Shown here piece by piece: positions 16,979 through 25,858 of a stretch of 64,000 nucleotides of DNA (position 1 is its first letter; the number at the start of each line of letters is the position of its first letter). Below the pieces are notes generated by a model, which saw nothing but the letters and a program-made list of their open reading frames with translations, was not told the origin of the DNA and made no database searches. This stretch comes from Anaerofustis stercorihominis (GTDB lineage Bacteria > Bacillota > Clostridia > Eubacteriales > Anaerofustaceae). Location of the stretch: assembly GCF_024623185.1 (NCBI RefSeq), contig NZ_JANJZK010000004.1, forward strand, positions 1-64,000. The letters are read 5' to 3'. A program made the position numbers and the translations under genes.

Positions 16979-17572
16979 CTATTGTTCCGCTTTAATATTA
17001 GGATTTTTCTTTATATAAACAGCCATGACTGCAAGGGTAAATATTCCCATTACCGCTGCTTCAATCAACATCGAAGAAGTTATTATACCAATAAGTAAAA
17101 TTTTGAACGAACTTCCGACTGCCTTTGCAATTTCCGTTCCGTAAAGAAAATATAACATCGGCATTACAAGCGCCGTGTTGGTGATTGCACCAAGTGCACC
17201 CGATAAAAATGAAGCAATACTTTTTGCTTTTATGATTTTTTTACTTAGTTTATAAACGTAATATGGAACTACTCCGATAAAAATCCTTGGTAATACAGAT
17301 ACCAACGGATTTATAAAGTAAGGATCCAATATACCCGCAGGCATTAAAATTGCTTTTGATAAAGAAACAAGTCCCGCAAGTGCTCCCATAAAAGCACCTT
17401 TAACCGGACCGTAAATCAAAGATGTAATTACCGTAGGAATAAAACAAAGAATAGCAACAGACGCCATTCCCGCAGGTATCATCCCCGCAGTGTAAGTGAA
17501 GAAAATTGTAATCCCGAACATGATACTTAAAAAAGTAAACTCTTTTGTGTCTTTAAATAATCTATTTTTCAT
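16979..17572 (-). CDS. ECF transporter S component, probably pantothenate-specific (PanT-like)
   Basis: Substrate-binding membrane subunit of an energy-coupling-factor importer, 197 residues with about six helices; it needs the shared EcfA/EcfT module, which is not encoded here. FLSIMFGITIFFTYT and GPVKGAFMGALAGLVSLS resemble the ECF S fold. Position directly before coaX suggests pantothenate uptake, an inference from context. It opens a six-gene operon and is preceded by a leader with conserved blocks shared with the paralog next to it. Confidence 0.82.
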   Translation of the reverse strand: MKNRLFKDTKEFTFLSIMFGITIFFTYTAGMIPAGMASVAILCFIPTVITSLIYGPVKGAFMGALAGLVSLSKAILMPAGILDPYFINPLVSVLPRIFIGVVPYYVYKLSKKIIKAKSIASFLSGALGAITNTALVMPMLYFLYGTEIAKAVGSSFKILLIGIITSSMLIEAAVMGIFTLAVMAVYIKKNPNIKAEQ

Positions 17573-17577
17573 AATTA

Positions 17578-17671
17578 ACCTCCGTTCTCACTCCTCATTT
17601 ACTATATACAAAGGATGCAAGACGATTTTTTTTAGTTAAGAACATTATATCATTACCGATTTTATTGTCAA
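17578..17671 (-). promoter_or_regulatory. Promoter and conserved leader of the S-component operon (candidate riboswitch)
   Basis: Promoter TTGACA (17666..17671), 16 bases, TATAAT (17644..17649), minus strand. The leader of about 65 bases has block 1 CGTCTTGCATCCTTTG (17609..17624) and block 2 AGGAGTGAGAACGGAGGT (17578..17595), which contains the ribosome site. CCTTT of block 1 can pair with either AGGAG or GGAGG of block 2, a possible translation switch. Both blocks recur before the paralog at 18347. I do not recognise it as a known riboswitch class. Confidence 0.6.
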
Positions 17672-17712
17672 TAAGAAAACCTTTTATTGACATCAAAGTA
17701 ATTTTATAAAAT

Positions 17713-17740
17713 AAAAAAGGAATATTAAATATTCCTTTTA
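17713..17740 (-). terminator. Terminator after the S-component paralog
   Basis: AAAAGGAATAT and ATATTCCTTTT with a three-base loop and a T-run on the minus strand. Confidence 0.8.
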
Positions 17741-17754
17741 ATAAATGTTTATAA

Positions 17755-18347
17755 TTATACCTCTGCGGCAATTTTACTTTTCTTTTTCACATAAATCTGC
17801 ATAATAGCAAAAGCGGCAACTCCCATTATAATCGCTTCTATAATCGCTGATGAAGTAAGTATTCCAAGAAGTATGACCTTAAAAGATTTACGGCAGCCAT
17901 TACAATATCCTTAGCATAGACTATATATAACATACCCATTGCCAATGTTGTATTGGTAACCGCACCCATAACACCTGCGCATAATGAAGCAATACCAATA
18001 TTTTTAGATACTTTCTTAACGAATTTATAAACGTAAAAAGGAACTATGCCTATAAAAATTCTCGGAAGAACCGAAACAAGAGGATTTATAAAAAACGGAG
18101 ATAAGATACCTGACGGCATTGTTATATTTTTAGACATTGCAACCATACCTGCCAATGCACCCATAAAGGCACCTGCCTTAGGTCCGTAAATCAATGAAGT
18201 AAGTACTGTCGGGAAAAATGCAAGAACCGCAATAGAAGCCATACCTGTAGGTATCATTCCCACGGTATATGTAAAAAGGATAGTAAGAGCAAACATAATA
18301 CTTAGAAAAGTAAAAGTGTTTGTGTCTTTAAAAAGTTTATTATTCAT
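17755..18347 (-). pseudogene. ECF S component paralog with a frameshift
   Basis: Closely related to the S component encoded at 16979..17572 along its whole length (FKDTNTFTFLSIMFALTI, LSPFFINPLVSVLPRIFIG). The open frame stops at 17838 after 169 residues, ending in unrelated sequence after AAVNL. Shifting by one base near 17885 restores a family-like tail (SFKVILLGILTSSAIIEA and KKKSKIAAEV) ending at 17755, matching the end of the paralog. A single base appears lost in a T/A-rich spot. It has a promoter, leader and ribosome site like its paralog, so loss may be recent, or a sequencing error. Confidence 0.85.
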
Positions 18348-18351
18348 TTGT

Positions 18352-18444
18352 ACCTCCGTTCTCGCTCCTATATTTTTTAGTTTTCACCAAAGGATGCAAG
18401 ACGTAATAACAAAATCATTATAACACTAACTTTTTTATTGTCAA
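18352..18444 (-). promoter_or_regulatory. Promoter and conserved leader of the S-component paralog
   Basis: TTGACA (18439..18444), 16 bases, TATAAT (18417..18422). Block 1 CGTCTTGCATCCTTTG (18388..18403) is identical to the one before the other S component and block 2 (18352..18369) differs by one base, while the sequence between differs in length (18 versus 13 bases) and content. The rest of the gap up to 18613 is AT-rich with no gene. Confidence 0.6.
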
Positions 18445-18613
18445 TAAAACACTTCACACTTTTCCTTTAACAATTATTACATAAAAGAACTGTCTTTTTA
18501 AATCGAATTTAAAAGTAAAGCAAATAAAATACAGAATTTTTAATGGATTGTCTGAGATAATAAATATTAAATATAAATAATATATATTTTATAAAGATTA
18601 TATATAATTTTAT

Positions 18614-18641
18614 AAAAAGAGCATAATAATATGCTCTTTTT
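18614..18641 (-). terminator. Terminator after the nitroreductase gene
   Basis: AAAAAGAGCAT and ATGCTCTTTTT with a six-base loop, directly after the minus-strand gene. Confidence 0.8.
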
Positions 18642-18644
18642 ATT

Positions 18645-19169
18645 TTATTTAACTATAATACTATAATTTTCTTTTCTTGGTTTAGCTTCTTTAATTTTAC
18701 CTTTTGCATATCCCAAAGCTAAAGCCCCCACTCCGACAAGATCATCACTCAGTCCCCATTTATTTAAAAGGTCTCTTCCCTCTTTTGTATTGAACATTTC
18801 ATATTCCCTGTTGATCCAGCAAGTAGATATTCCAAGAGAATTAGCGGCAAGCATCATTGTGCCAAGAGCCAAACTCCCGTCTTGCAGATAAGTACTTACA
18901 TTTTTATCTGCAAGGACTATGATAATAGTTGGAGCACCATAGTATGGATTTGAATCCGTACCCATGATTTCTGCATTCATTTTAACAAGCTTGTCTATGG
19001 TTTCCTTGCTTTGAACAGCCACTATCACAGGTGACTGTTTTCCCATACCCGACGGTGCATATTCACCAGCTTTTAATATTAACTTTAAATCATCTTCACT
19101 TACTTCTTTATCTAAATAACTTCTAACACTTCTTCTCGATAAAATATTATCTATAACTGCATTACTCAT
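18645..19169 (-). CDS. Nitroreductase family protein
   Basis: FMN-dependent NAD(P)H oxidoreductase, 174 residues. RRSVRSYLDKEVSEDDL at the N-terminus binds FMN phosphate, APSGMGKQSP follows, and LGISTCWINRE and GALALGYAKG are the conserved C-terminal blocks. Start is taken at the ATG seven bases after GGGGG; an ATG two codons upstream lies too close to it. Physiological substrate is unknown; it stands alone. Confidence 0.85.
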   Translation of the reverse strand: MSNAVIDNILSRRSVRSYLDKEVSEDDLKLILKAGEYAPSGMGKQSPVIVAVQSKETIDKLVKMNAEIMGTDSNPYYGAPTIIIVLADKNVSTYLQDGSLALGTMMLAANSLGISTCWINREYEMFNTKEGRDLLNKWGLSDDLVGVGALALGYAKGKIKEAKPRKENYSIIVK

Positions 19170-19404
19170 TTCCATACCCCCTATTGTATTTATTTATATT
19201 ATAATCCTCTAATATTAAATTTAAGTGAAACTTATGTAATAAAAAATTATTTTGTTCACAGATCTCATTAATATGTGTTTACAACGAAATAATGTTAAAA
19301 TACTAAATAGCACGTAAAAAGTGCGTAATTGTATTAAGTCAGTTGGTAGAAGTTAGCTTAAAATTAAAATATAATTTGATTATAAATCAAAAAGGAGAAA
19401 TAAT

Positions 19405-19770
19405 ATGAGTTTTAAAGAACAATTGATACACTTAAGAAATACTAACGGATTATCTCAGGAAGACCTAGCAGAAAAATTAAATGTAACAAGACAGTCGGTA
19501 TCAAAATGGGAAGTTGGCGAAACAATGCCTGATACGGATAAGCTTATAAAAATAAGCGAGATTTTTAATGTTAGCACAGATTTTCTTTTAAAAAACATTG
19601 ATAATGTATCAAATAGTAAATCAAAAATTTCAGTAGCATTATCCAAAGAAGTAAATGAAACAATTGAAAATATAAATAAGATGAGTAAATCAAAAAGATA
19701 TATTATAGGTCTTATATTTATAGGTATCATATTTATAATAATAATTTTCTTAATAAACATAGTAAAATAA
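19405..19770 (+). CDS. XRE-family transcriptional regulator with a C-terminal membrane helix
   Basis: 121 residues. Residues 5-60 are a Cro/C1-type helix-turn-helix (LSQEDLAEKLNVTRQSVSKWE). A linker with serine and lysine is followed by a single hydrophobic helix (YIIGLIFIGIIFIIIIFLI) at the C-terminus, so the protein is probably tethered to the membrane. AAAGGAG precedes the ATG. Upstream, GCAC (19310..19313) and GTGC (19321..19324) form a small dyad that could be an operator. Target genes are not evident. Confidence 0.82.
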   Translation: MSFKEQLIHLRNTNGLSQEDLAEKLNVTRQSVSKWEVGETMPDTDKLIKISEIFNVSTDFLLKNIDNVSNSKSKISVALSKEVNETIENINKMSKSKRYIIGLIFIGIIFIIIIFLINIVK

Positions 19771-19796
19771 AAAAGAGTAATCATTACTCTTTTTTA
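19769..19796. terminator. Bidirectional terminator
   Basis: AAAAGAGTAA and TTACTCTTTT with a three-base loop between convergent genes; it also covers the stop codon of the histidine kinase gene. Confidence 0.85.
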
Positions 19797-22175
19797 TTTT
19801 ATTAACTTATTTATTTCCTTCATCATAATGCTGCTATTAAGAGGCTTTGAGAGATGTCCGTTCATACCCGCTGCTTTTGCGGCATGTATGTCTTCCGAAA
19901 ACACATCTGCTGTCATTGCTAGTATCGGAACCGTTAAAGAATCATTTCTTTTTAACTTTCTTATGATCTTAGTTGCCTCATAACCGTCCATTACAGGCAT
20001 TTGAATATCCATCAACATCAAAGCATAATAATCTTCTTTAGAAGACTTAAACATTTCCACACATTCTTTTCCGTTTGAAGCACATTCAATATTAGCTTTT
20101 GTTATGGATAATAGTTCCACTGCAATATCTCTATTTAGTTCATTATCTTCAACCAGTAATATATTTTTATTTTTAAAATCGTAATAATTAGTTTTCTTAT
20201 CTAAATAATCTTCGTCATTTGTTTTTAAAACATATTTATTGAGTGCCCTGTAAAGCGTTGAACGGAAAAGTGGTTTTGATAAAAATCCATTCACACCTTC
20301 AGCTTCATTTTCTATTTCACTCCAGTCATATGCAGAAACGATTAAAATAGGTATATCACCATTTATGGAAGCTCTGATTTTCTTTACTGTTTCAATCCCA
20401 TCTTGGTCAGGCATCATCCAGTCAAGAATTACTATATCAAAATCTGTTTTTTCGTCATGAGCATTTATTACTTTTTCAACAGCATCCTTACCGCTGTCTA
20501 CCCATTCTGCATTTGCTCCTAAGGCTTTTAAGTTACTGACTGTATATTCACACATGATATCATCGTCATCAACTACGAGTACATTTGTATTTGGTAAAGT
20601 ATAGTCTGTTACTTTGTTTTTATCTATTTTAAGAGGAAGAGTCACGATAAATGTTGTTCCCAAACCCACTTTGCTTTTTACTTCAATAGTACCATCCATT
20701 ATGTCTACTATCTTTTTAGTAATAGCCATCCCAAGTCCGCTGCCCTCGGTTTTATCGACTCTTCCGTCTTTTTCACGAGTAAAGGAATCAAAAATATTGT
20801 TTAAAAATTCTTTTTTCATTCCCATCCCCGTGTCAGTAAACGTAAATGTCAATTTGGAATAATCCATATCATCAGAATATTCCTCTTCTACATCTACAGT
20901 TATACTCCCTTTTTCAGGTGTAAATTTAGTAGCATTAGATAAAATATTAATAAAACATTGACGGAGTCTCAATGCATCAAAGTAAAAATCCTCATGTACT
21001 AAATTATGAATTCTGATTGAAAATGACTGTTTTCTCGATTTCACCATTGGCTGAAGTATAGATACTATATTCTCTAACGCTTCCGGTAAAGATACAGAAT
21101 CATTTCTTAAAATCATCTTTCCGCTTTCAATTTTAGACATATCCAAAACATCATTTATAAGTCCAAGTAAATGCTGACCCGATACAGAAATCTTTTTAAG
21201 GCAGTCGTTTACTTTATCAGTATTTAAAATATTCATTTGGGCTATCTCAGTCATACCCATGATAGCATTCATCGGTGTTCTGATGTCGTGGGACATACTT
21301 GATAGGAACTCTGATTTTGCTTTGTTTGCATTTTCAGCTTCATTTAACGCTTTTTTAAGTTCAACGGATTGTTTTTCAAGTTTTACCTGCATTTCTCTTA
21401 AATCCGTTAAATCTGTTACATCTATACAAACAAATAAGTAAATTGGATCTTGTCTGATCCAGTCAATACAATCTCCATTTATTTGCATCCATGTATCTTC
21501 ATTTTTATTATTTTTAAGTTTTGCCAAAAAACGTATATGTTTACCGACTTCAACTTCTGCTAAATATTTTCTTATTATTTGTCTGTTATAATCAGACATA
21601 ATATTATAATTTTCATTTTTATAATTAAGTATCTTTTTATTTTTACCTTGTTCATCTAAAAGCTCAAGTTCATTATCATTTTTTATAATGCCTTTAAAAA
21701 TCAATCCGGGTAAATTGTTAGTTGTTATATGCTGAGTTTTTTGAGTTTGAACCAAATCATCTATATTTGTAATTACAGTATAAGATACTTGCTTACCGCT
21801 TATTATTTCATCGGTAAAAGTTGCATTCATCCTTACCCATATATGCCCCTTTTTCCCTTTAACAGGAAGACGGGTTATCAAGCTATATCCTTTTCTTCCG
21901 TTATTAATTGCTTCCATTACAGCAGCAGTAAGTTTAGCCAGTTCATCTAAATATCCAAGTTTACTGTAATATATATCCGGACGATTTTTAAATTTTTCTT
22001 CATATTCATCTTTAGGATAACCTATTAAATCATAATAATAATCATTAGCCCACACAGTTGTAAAGTATTCATCTAAAAGGTGTTTGCTTACACTCACTTT
22101 CATCGTACTCATTAGATTATTATATTCGTCACTTAATGGCAGTGATTTATCTGTTTCATTTATATCATGTTCCAT
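19794..22175 (-). CDS. Cytosolic hybrid histidine kinase with two receiver domains
   Basis: 793 residues without membrane helices. Order: two PAS-like regions (about 30-140 and 150-258, the second ending in IDVTDLTDLR), a coiled coil (260-288), HisKA with the phospho-accepting His296 in SMSHDIRTPMNAIMG, an HATPase domain (DTGMGMKK, GSGLGMAITKK), then receiver 1 (LVVDDDD with Asp in VILDWMMP) and receiver 2 (LVEDNELN with Asp in MLMDIQMPVMDGYEA). No Hpt or output domain, so the signal must pass to another protein. It lies head to head with the tandem-GntR gene. Confidence 0.9.
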   Translation of the reverse strand: MEHDINETDKSLPLSDEYNNLMSTMKVSVSKHLLDEYFTTVWANDYYYDLIGYPKDEYEEKFKNRPDIYYSKLGYLDELAKLTAAVMEAINNGRKGYSLITRLPVKGKKGHIWVRMNATFTDEIISGKQVSYTVITNIDDLVQTQKTQHITTNNLPGLIFKGIIKNDNELELLDEQGKNKKILNYKNENYNIMSDYNRQIIRKYLAEVEVGKHIRFLAKLKNNKNEDTWMQINGDCIDWIRQDPIYLFVCIDVTDLTDLREMQVKLEKQSVELKKALNEAENANKAKSEFLSSMSHDIRTPMNAIMGMTEIAQMNILNTDKVNDCLKKISVSGQHLLGLINDVLDMSKIESGKMILRNDSVSLPEALENIVSILQPMVKSRKQSFSIRIHNLVHEDFYFDALRLRQCFINILSNATKFTPEKGSITVDVEEEYSDDMDYSKLTFTFTDTGMGMKKEFLNNIFDSFTREKDGRVDKTEGSGLGMAITKKIVDIMDGTIEVKSKVGLGTTFIVTLPLKIDKNKVTDYTLPNTNVLVVDDDDIMCEYTVSNLKALGANAEWVDSGKDAVEKVINAHDEKTDFDIVILDWMMPDQDGIETVKKIRASINGDIPILIVSAYDWSEIENEAEGVNGFLSKPLFRSTLYRALNKYVLKTNDEDYLDKKTNYYDFKNKNILLVEDNELNRDIAVELLSITKANIECASNGKECVEMFKSSKEDYYALMLMDIQMPVMDGYEATKIIRKLKRNDSLTVPILAMTADVFSEDIHAAKAAGMNGHLSKPLNSSIMMKEINKLIK

Positions 22176-22365
22176 AATATATTTCTCCTATACACGGATA
22201 AACATTTAATATTAAAAATAAATTTCAATTAAAGGTGAATACTTATATTAAAATATCTATAGCTTCTGTGTTCATGTATATATAGATTTATTGTAACAAA
22301 TACTTTAAGATATAGCAAGAAAAGAAATTATTTAATTATTAAATAACAATTATTAGGTGGGTATT

Positions 22366-23784
22366 GTGAACAGAGCTTTTTATGAAATGATTTATGAATA
22401 TTATTCCACACAAATATTATTTGGACATATAAAATATGGAGAAAAACTACCTTCAATCGAACACCTATGTTATAAATTCCAGGTAGCACCCCAAACCATA
22501 AGAAATATGCTATATAAACTAAAAAAAAATGGATTTATAGAAATTTCATCGGGCAAGAAGGCAACTGTAGTTTATAAAACTTCAAATGATGAGGTTATAA
22601 ATTATATAAACGATTATTACGTAAAAAGAATTGAAGCAATAAGGGATATAAATGAAATCGCTCCTTTAATGATACATCCTATGCTAAAAAAAGCATACCT
22701 ATTATTAGATAAAGAAGACATGAACATTTTATATAATTCAATTAAAAATACTGATCCTAAGGATACTTATTTATCTTTTACTATGGGAAGTGCTATACTT
22801 GAAAAACTTAATAATAAATTAGCTATGAATTTATTTAATGAAATAATTTTATTTTATAAATTCCCTTATTTTGATGATAAAAACGATCATTTTAATACAT
22901 ACACTAAAGATAATAATATAAATATTTTAGAAAGAAAAAGTTATAAAGAGGCTATTAAAAATATATTAATAAGTTGTAAAAACCATAAAGCAAACGATTT
23001 TTTAAATAATTATTTAATTTTTGAAGATATACTACTTACAGATATAAAAAAATATATTAAATATCCTGATAAAAAATCGTTAACACCTGAAAAACAGATT
23101 CCGTTTATTTGGCATGTATTTCGTGACAGACCTCAAAAATGTTATTCTATAGCCGAACATATCATCGGCGGGATTTATTATGGAGATTATAAAATGAATT
23201 CTTTCTTACCTTCTTTTACAAAAATGGAAGAAAAGTATAAGGTTTCATTTAGTACAATAAGAAGGACAATAAATCTTTTAAGCACATTGGGAATAGTAAA
23301 AACGATTCCGAGAAAAGGCACAATAGTAAGTATAGAAAATATAAACATTGAAAATTTCAATAATAAGACTATAAACAAAAATATAAAACTTGGATATGAA
23401 AGTCTGGAAATATTAAAACTTAATGCATATGAAATGAACGAAATTATTTTTTCAAAATTTTCTAATGATGATTTCGATAAAATAAAGGAAAAAATTATAT
23501 CTTTAGATAATAAAAAATCATTGGATATAATATTTGCTTATTTGGAATGTATTATATTATTAACAAAATCAAAATTTATTAAAATGGTATATTCTCGTTA
23601 TTTTGCACTAATCCTTTGGATATATCCTATAAATCTTATATATAATGAAAAAAATATGAACGACATTCAAGACATTTTAAATATATTAAACAGCAGAAAT
23701 GCTGATGAATTTTCAATAATAATGATTAAACTGATAAAAAATGTCCAAGATATTACAAAATCTGTGCTACAAAAAAAAGAGTAA
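22366..23784 (+). CDS. GntR-family protein with two winged-helix domains
   Basis: 472 residues. A GntR winged helix at the N-terminus (FGHIKYGEKLPSIEHLC, APQTIRNMLYKLKKNGFIE) and a second one at about 265-330 (IIGGIYYGDYKMNSFLPS, STIRRTINLLSTLGIVKT), each followed by an all-helical region with no recognised ligand fold. Two DNA-binding domains in one chain are unusual for GntR proteins. The start is a GTG; AGGTGGG lies four bases before it, so I reject the GTG three codons upstream, which overlaps that site. It is divergent from the hybrid kinase gene with a 190-base shared gap, which may reflect a functional link. Confidence 0.8.
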   Translation: MNRAFYEMIYEYYSTQILFGHIKYGEKLPSIEHLCYKFQVAPQTIRNMLYKLKKNGFIEISSGKKATVVYKTSNDEVINYINDYYVKRIEAIRDINEIAPLMIHPMLKKAYLLLDKEDMNILYNSIKNTDPKDTYLSFTMGSAILEKLNNKLAMNLFNEIILFYKFPYFDDKNDHFNTYTKDNNINILERKSYKEAIKNILISCKNHKANDFLNNYLIFEDILLTDIKKYIKYPDKKSLTPEKQIPFIWHVFRDRPQKCYSIAEHIIGGIYYGDYKMNSFLPSFTKMEEKYKVSFSTIRRTINLLSTLGIVKTIPRKGTIVSIENINIENFNNKTINKNIKLGYESLEILKLNAYEMNEIIFSKFSNDDFDKIKEKIISLDNKKSLDIIFAYLECIILLTKSKFIKMVYSRYFALILWIYPINLIYNEKNMNDIQDILNILNSRNADEFSIIMIKLIKNVQDITKSVLQKKE

Positions 23785-23800
23785 GTCATACTCTTTTTTT
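23771..23800. terminator. Bidirectional terminator
   Basis: AAAAAAGAGTA and TACTCTTTTTT around a five-base loop between convergent genes. Confidence 0.85.
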
Positions 23801-24478
23801 GTTATTATTTTTTACTTCAACTTCTTCAATAAACATAAGTATAAAAACTGCTATTAGACCAATCAGAGAAAATAATACTGCTTTAACAAAGAACAAATGC
23901 GTAAGTAAACTTCCTATTAGTGCTCCGACTATAAAAAATAGTATTATCCCATAATACTGTAGACTATTTTTAAGTATTCTTTTATCTTTTGTTTGCTTGT
24001 AGTTATATAAATGTTCCGTAGCACTTCTTAAATTTCCTGTGCACATAGTAGTAGCATAAGCATTGCCGTTGACTTTCCTAAAGCTTTCAACTTGAAGCGA
24101 ACATACAAAAGATATCAATATATTACTTAACATATCAAATCTTCCCGAAGGAATAAATCCTACTATTAAAAGAGTAACAATTTCTATTATGATTACAATT
24201 TGTCTCCAGTGAATGTTCTCATTATATTTATGTCTTTTCTTTATCATCTCTGCGCCTATAATACCTACAAAAAATGCAAGAATAGGAAGCAGGTAAAAAG
24301 CTGCCTCTTTAAATTCTCCTTCTGCAAAATTCACCCCTAGAAGTACTATATTACCGGTTTGAGCATTGGCAAATACTTTACCTCTTGAGATATAAGTATA
24401 TGCATCTAAAAATCCTCCTACAATGGCGAGGATCATACCTATTATATAAGTCTCCGACATTTGTTTTTTTCTGGTCAT
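23786..24478 (-). CDS. YoaK/DUF1275 family membrane protein
   Basis: 230 residues, about six helices. AIVGGFLDAYTYISRGKVFANAQTGNIV is the DUF1275 signature, with further blocks FVCSLQVESFRKVNGNAYATTMCTGNLRSA. The function of this family is unknown; a transport role has been supposed from topology. It is the last gene of the thioesterase-rlmH unit, 20 bases behind rlmH. Confidence 0.85.
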   Translation of the reverse strand: MTRKKQMSETYIIGMILAIVGGFLDAYTYISRGKVFANAQTGNIVLLGVNFAEGEFKEAAFYLLPILAFFVGIIGAEMIKKRHKYNENIHWRQIVIIIEIVTLLIVGFIPSGRFDMLSNILISFVCSLQVESFRKVNGNAYATTMCTGNLRSATEHLYNYKQTKDKRILKNSLQYYGIILFFIVGALIGSLLTHLFFVKAVLFSLIGLIAVFILMFIEEVEVKNNNKKRV

Positions 24479-24498
24479 AATTATCCTCTATAAGTATT

Positions 24499-24972
24499 CT
24501 ATTTATGATAAGTCTCATTATTATTTATTTTAAAACATCTATATATCTGCTCTAGGAGCATAACTCTGAATAACTGATGGGGAAAAGTCATTAATGAAAA
24601 CGACATTTTTTTATTAGCTATTTTCAGAACATCTTCGCTAAGCCCCAGGCTTCCGCCGATTATAAACGTAAAATCGCTTTTGCCGGATACACTTAAACTA
24701 TTAAGTTCTTTTGCAAAATCTGTGGAAGTGAATTGTTTACCCTTTATATCCATGGCAAAAATATAAGAATTTTTAGGTATTTTATTTATAATACTCTCCC
24801 CTTCTTTATTTTTTGCTATTTTATCCAACGATTCACTGCCCGTCAACTTTTCATCATTTAGCTCTATAATTTTTATTTTAGCAAACCTTGATATTCTCTT
24901 TAAGTATTCACTCTGTGCTTCTTTAAGATATTTTTCTTTTAATTTCCCTACGCATATTATATTAACATTCAT
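24499..24972 (-). CDS. rlmH: 23S rRNA pseudouridine-1915 N3-methyltransferase
   Basis: SPOUT-class methyltransferase acting on helix 69 of 23S rRNA in assembled ribosomes. 157 residues, standard. The knot region shows FIIGGSLGLSEDV and the C-terminal FPHQLFRVMLLEQIYRCFKI, which binds S-adenosylmethionine. It overlaps the thioesterase gene by 11 bases. In many Bacillota rlmH lies near the replication origin, consistent with parAB a few kilobases away. Confidence 0.95.
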   Translation of the reverse strand: MNVNIICVGKLKEKYLKEAQSEYLKRISRFAKIKIIELNDEKLTGSESLDKIAKNKEGESIINKIPKNSYIFAMDIKGKQFTSTDFAKELNSLSVSGKSDFTFIIGGSLGLSEDVLKIANKKMSFSLMTFPHQLFRVMLLEQIYRCFKINNNETYHK

Positions 24973-25720
24973 CTTTTTTCTTCCACAAAATCTTAATCAA
25001 AGTATAGATTTCATTATTATCATTACATATTTTAACATTTGTGTAATACTGCTCGTCTTTTATTTCATCTTTTGTATATACATATGGTTCATCATCAATA
25101 GTGATTTGCTTTTTATATGTAAGCTGGATCTTATAAGGGATATATTTTTCCAATACTTTCTTATCGATATAATCATAAAAATATGAAAAGTATAATGTAT
25201 TATTAACATGATTATTTATATCAAGATCCGATCTTCTTATTTGTAAAGGCTTCTTTTCTACATCACTAAACAACTTATCATCTATGCTGTCTACTTCAAA
25301 TCCTTTTCCCTTTTCTATTTTATGAAGGTCATATACCTCTGCAATTTCTTCGGTTACTTTTTTTATCTTAAAAGTATCTTTTTCAACAAGCAGCCATCTT
25401 GTCTTTGCCTCTATTAAAACATTATCATTTTCGTCTTTTAAGAAAAACATTCTATTTCCATAAAATCTATTAAAAGAATAAGGATATGTTTCTATTTTTA
25501 CACTATCTCCGATTTTTCCATACTTATAAATATTCATATCATAATTTAATAATATCCAAGTAAAATCATTGGTCCTCTCAATCCCCAGTACTTCGTCCTG
25601 CCTTAAAAATATATCCTGAAACCACCTTGCGGCTTCCATCGGCTTTAACATATTATTATTATCTACATTTGAATATTTGATTCTGTGATTTTCTGTTATA
25701 TATGATTTTAAGTTTTCCAT
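24962..25720 (-). CDS. Acyl-ACP thioesterase family protein
   Basis: 252 residues forming two hot-dog domains, the usual length for bacterial acyl-ACP thioesterases. First domain: NMLKPMEAARWFQDIF and SFNRFYGNRMFFL, with TRWLLVEKDTFKIKK; second domain: RRSDLDINNHVNNTLYFSYF, the motif holding the catalytic Asp/Asn/His set. It releases fatty acids from acyl carrier protein. First gene of the unit with rlmH and the DUF1275 gene. Confidence 0.85.
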   Translation of the reverse strand: MENLKSYITENHRIKYSNVDNNNMLKPMEAARWFQDIFLRQDEVLGIERTNDFTWILLNYDMNIYKYGKIGDSVKIETYPYSFNRFYGNRMFFLKDENDNVLIEAKTRWLLVEKDTFKIKKVTEEIAEVYDLHKIEKGKGFEVDSIDDKLFSDVEKKPLQIRRSDLDINNHVNNTLYFSYFYDYIDKKVLEKYIPYKIQLTYKKQITIDDEPYVYTKDEIKDEQYYTNVKICNDNNEIYTLIKILWKKKDEC

Positions 25721-25858
25721 TTTAGCTCCTAATACTCTATTTAACTTCTTTGAAATTACATTATACTACGTCTTGTTAATTTTTCAAATTATATAAATAC
25801 ACTTTATTGTCTTTAAACCCTCGTTATGGTAAAATTTTTCCCGGAAGGAATTAAATAT

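Noticed and set aside
17571-17671. PreQ1 or THF riboswitch before the S component
   Set aside because: The conserved blocks do not match the preQ1-I/II or tetrahydrofolate consensus as I remember them.
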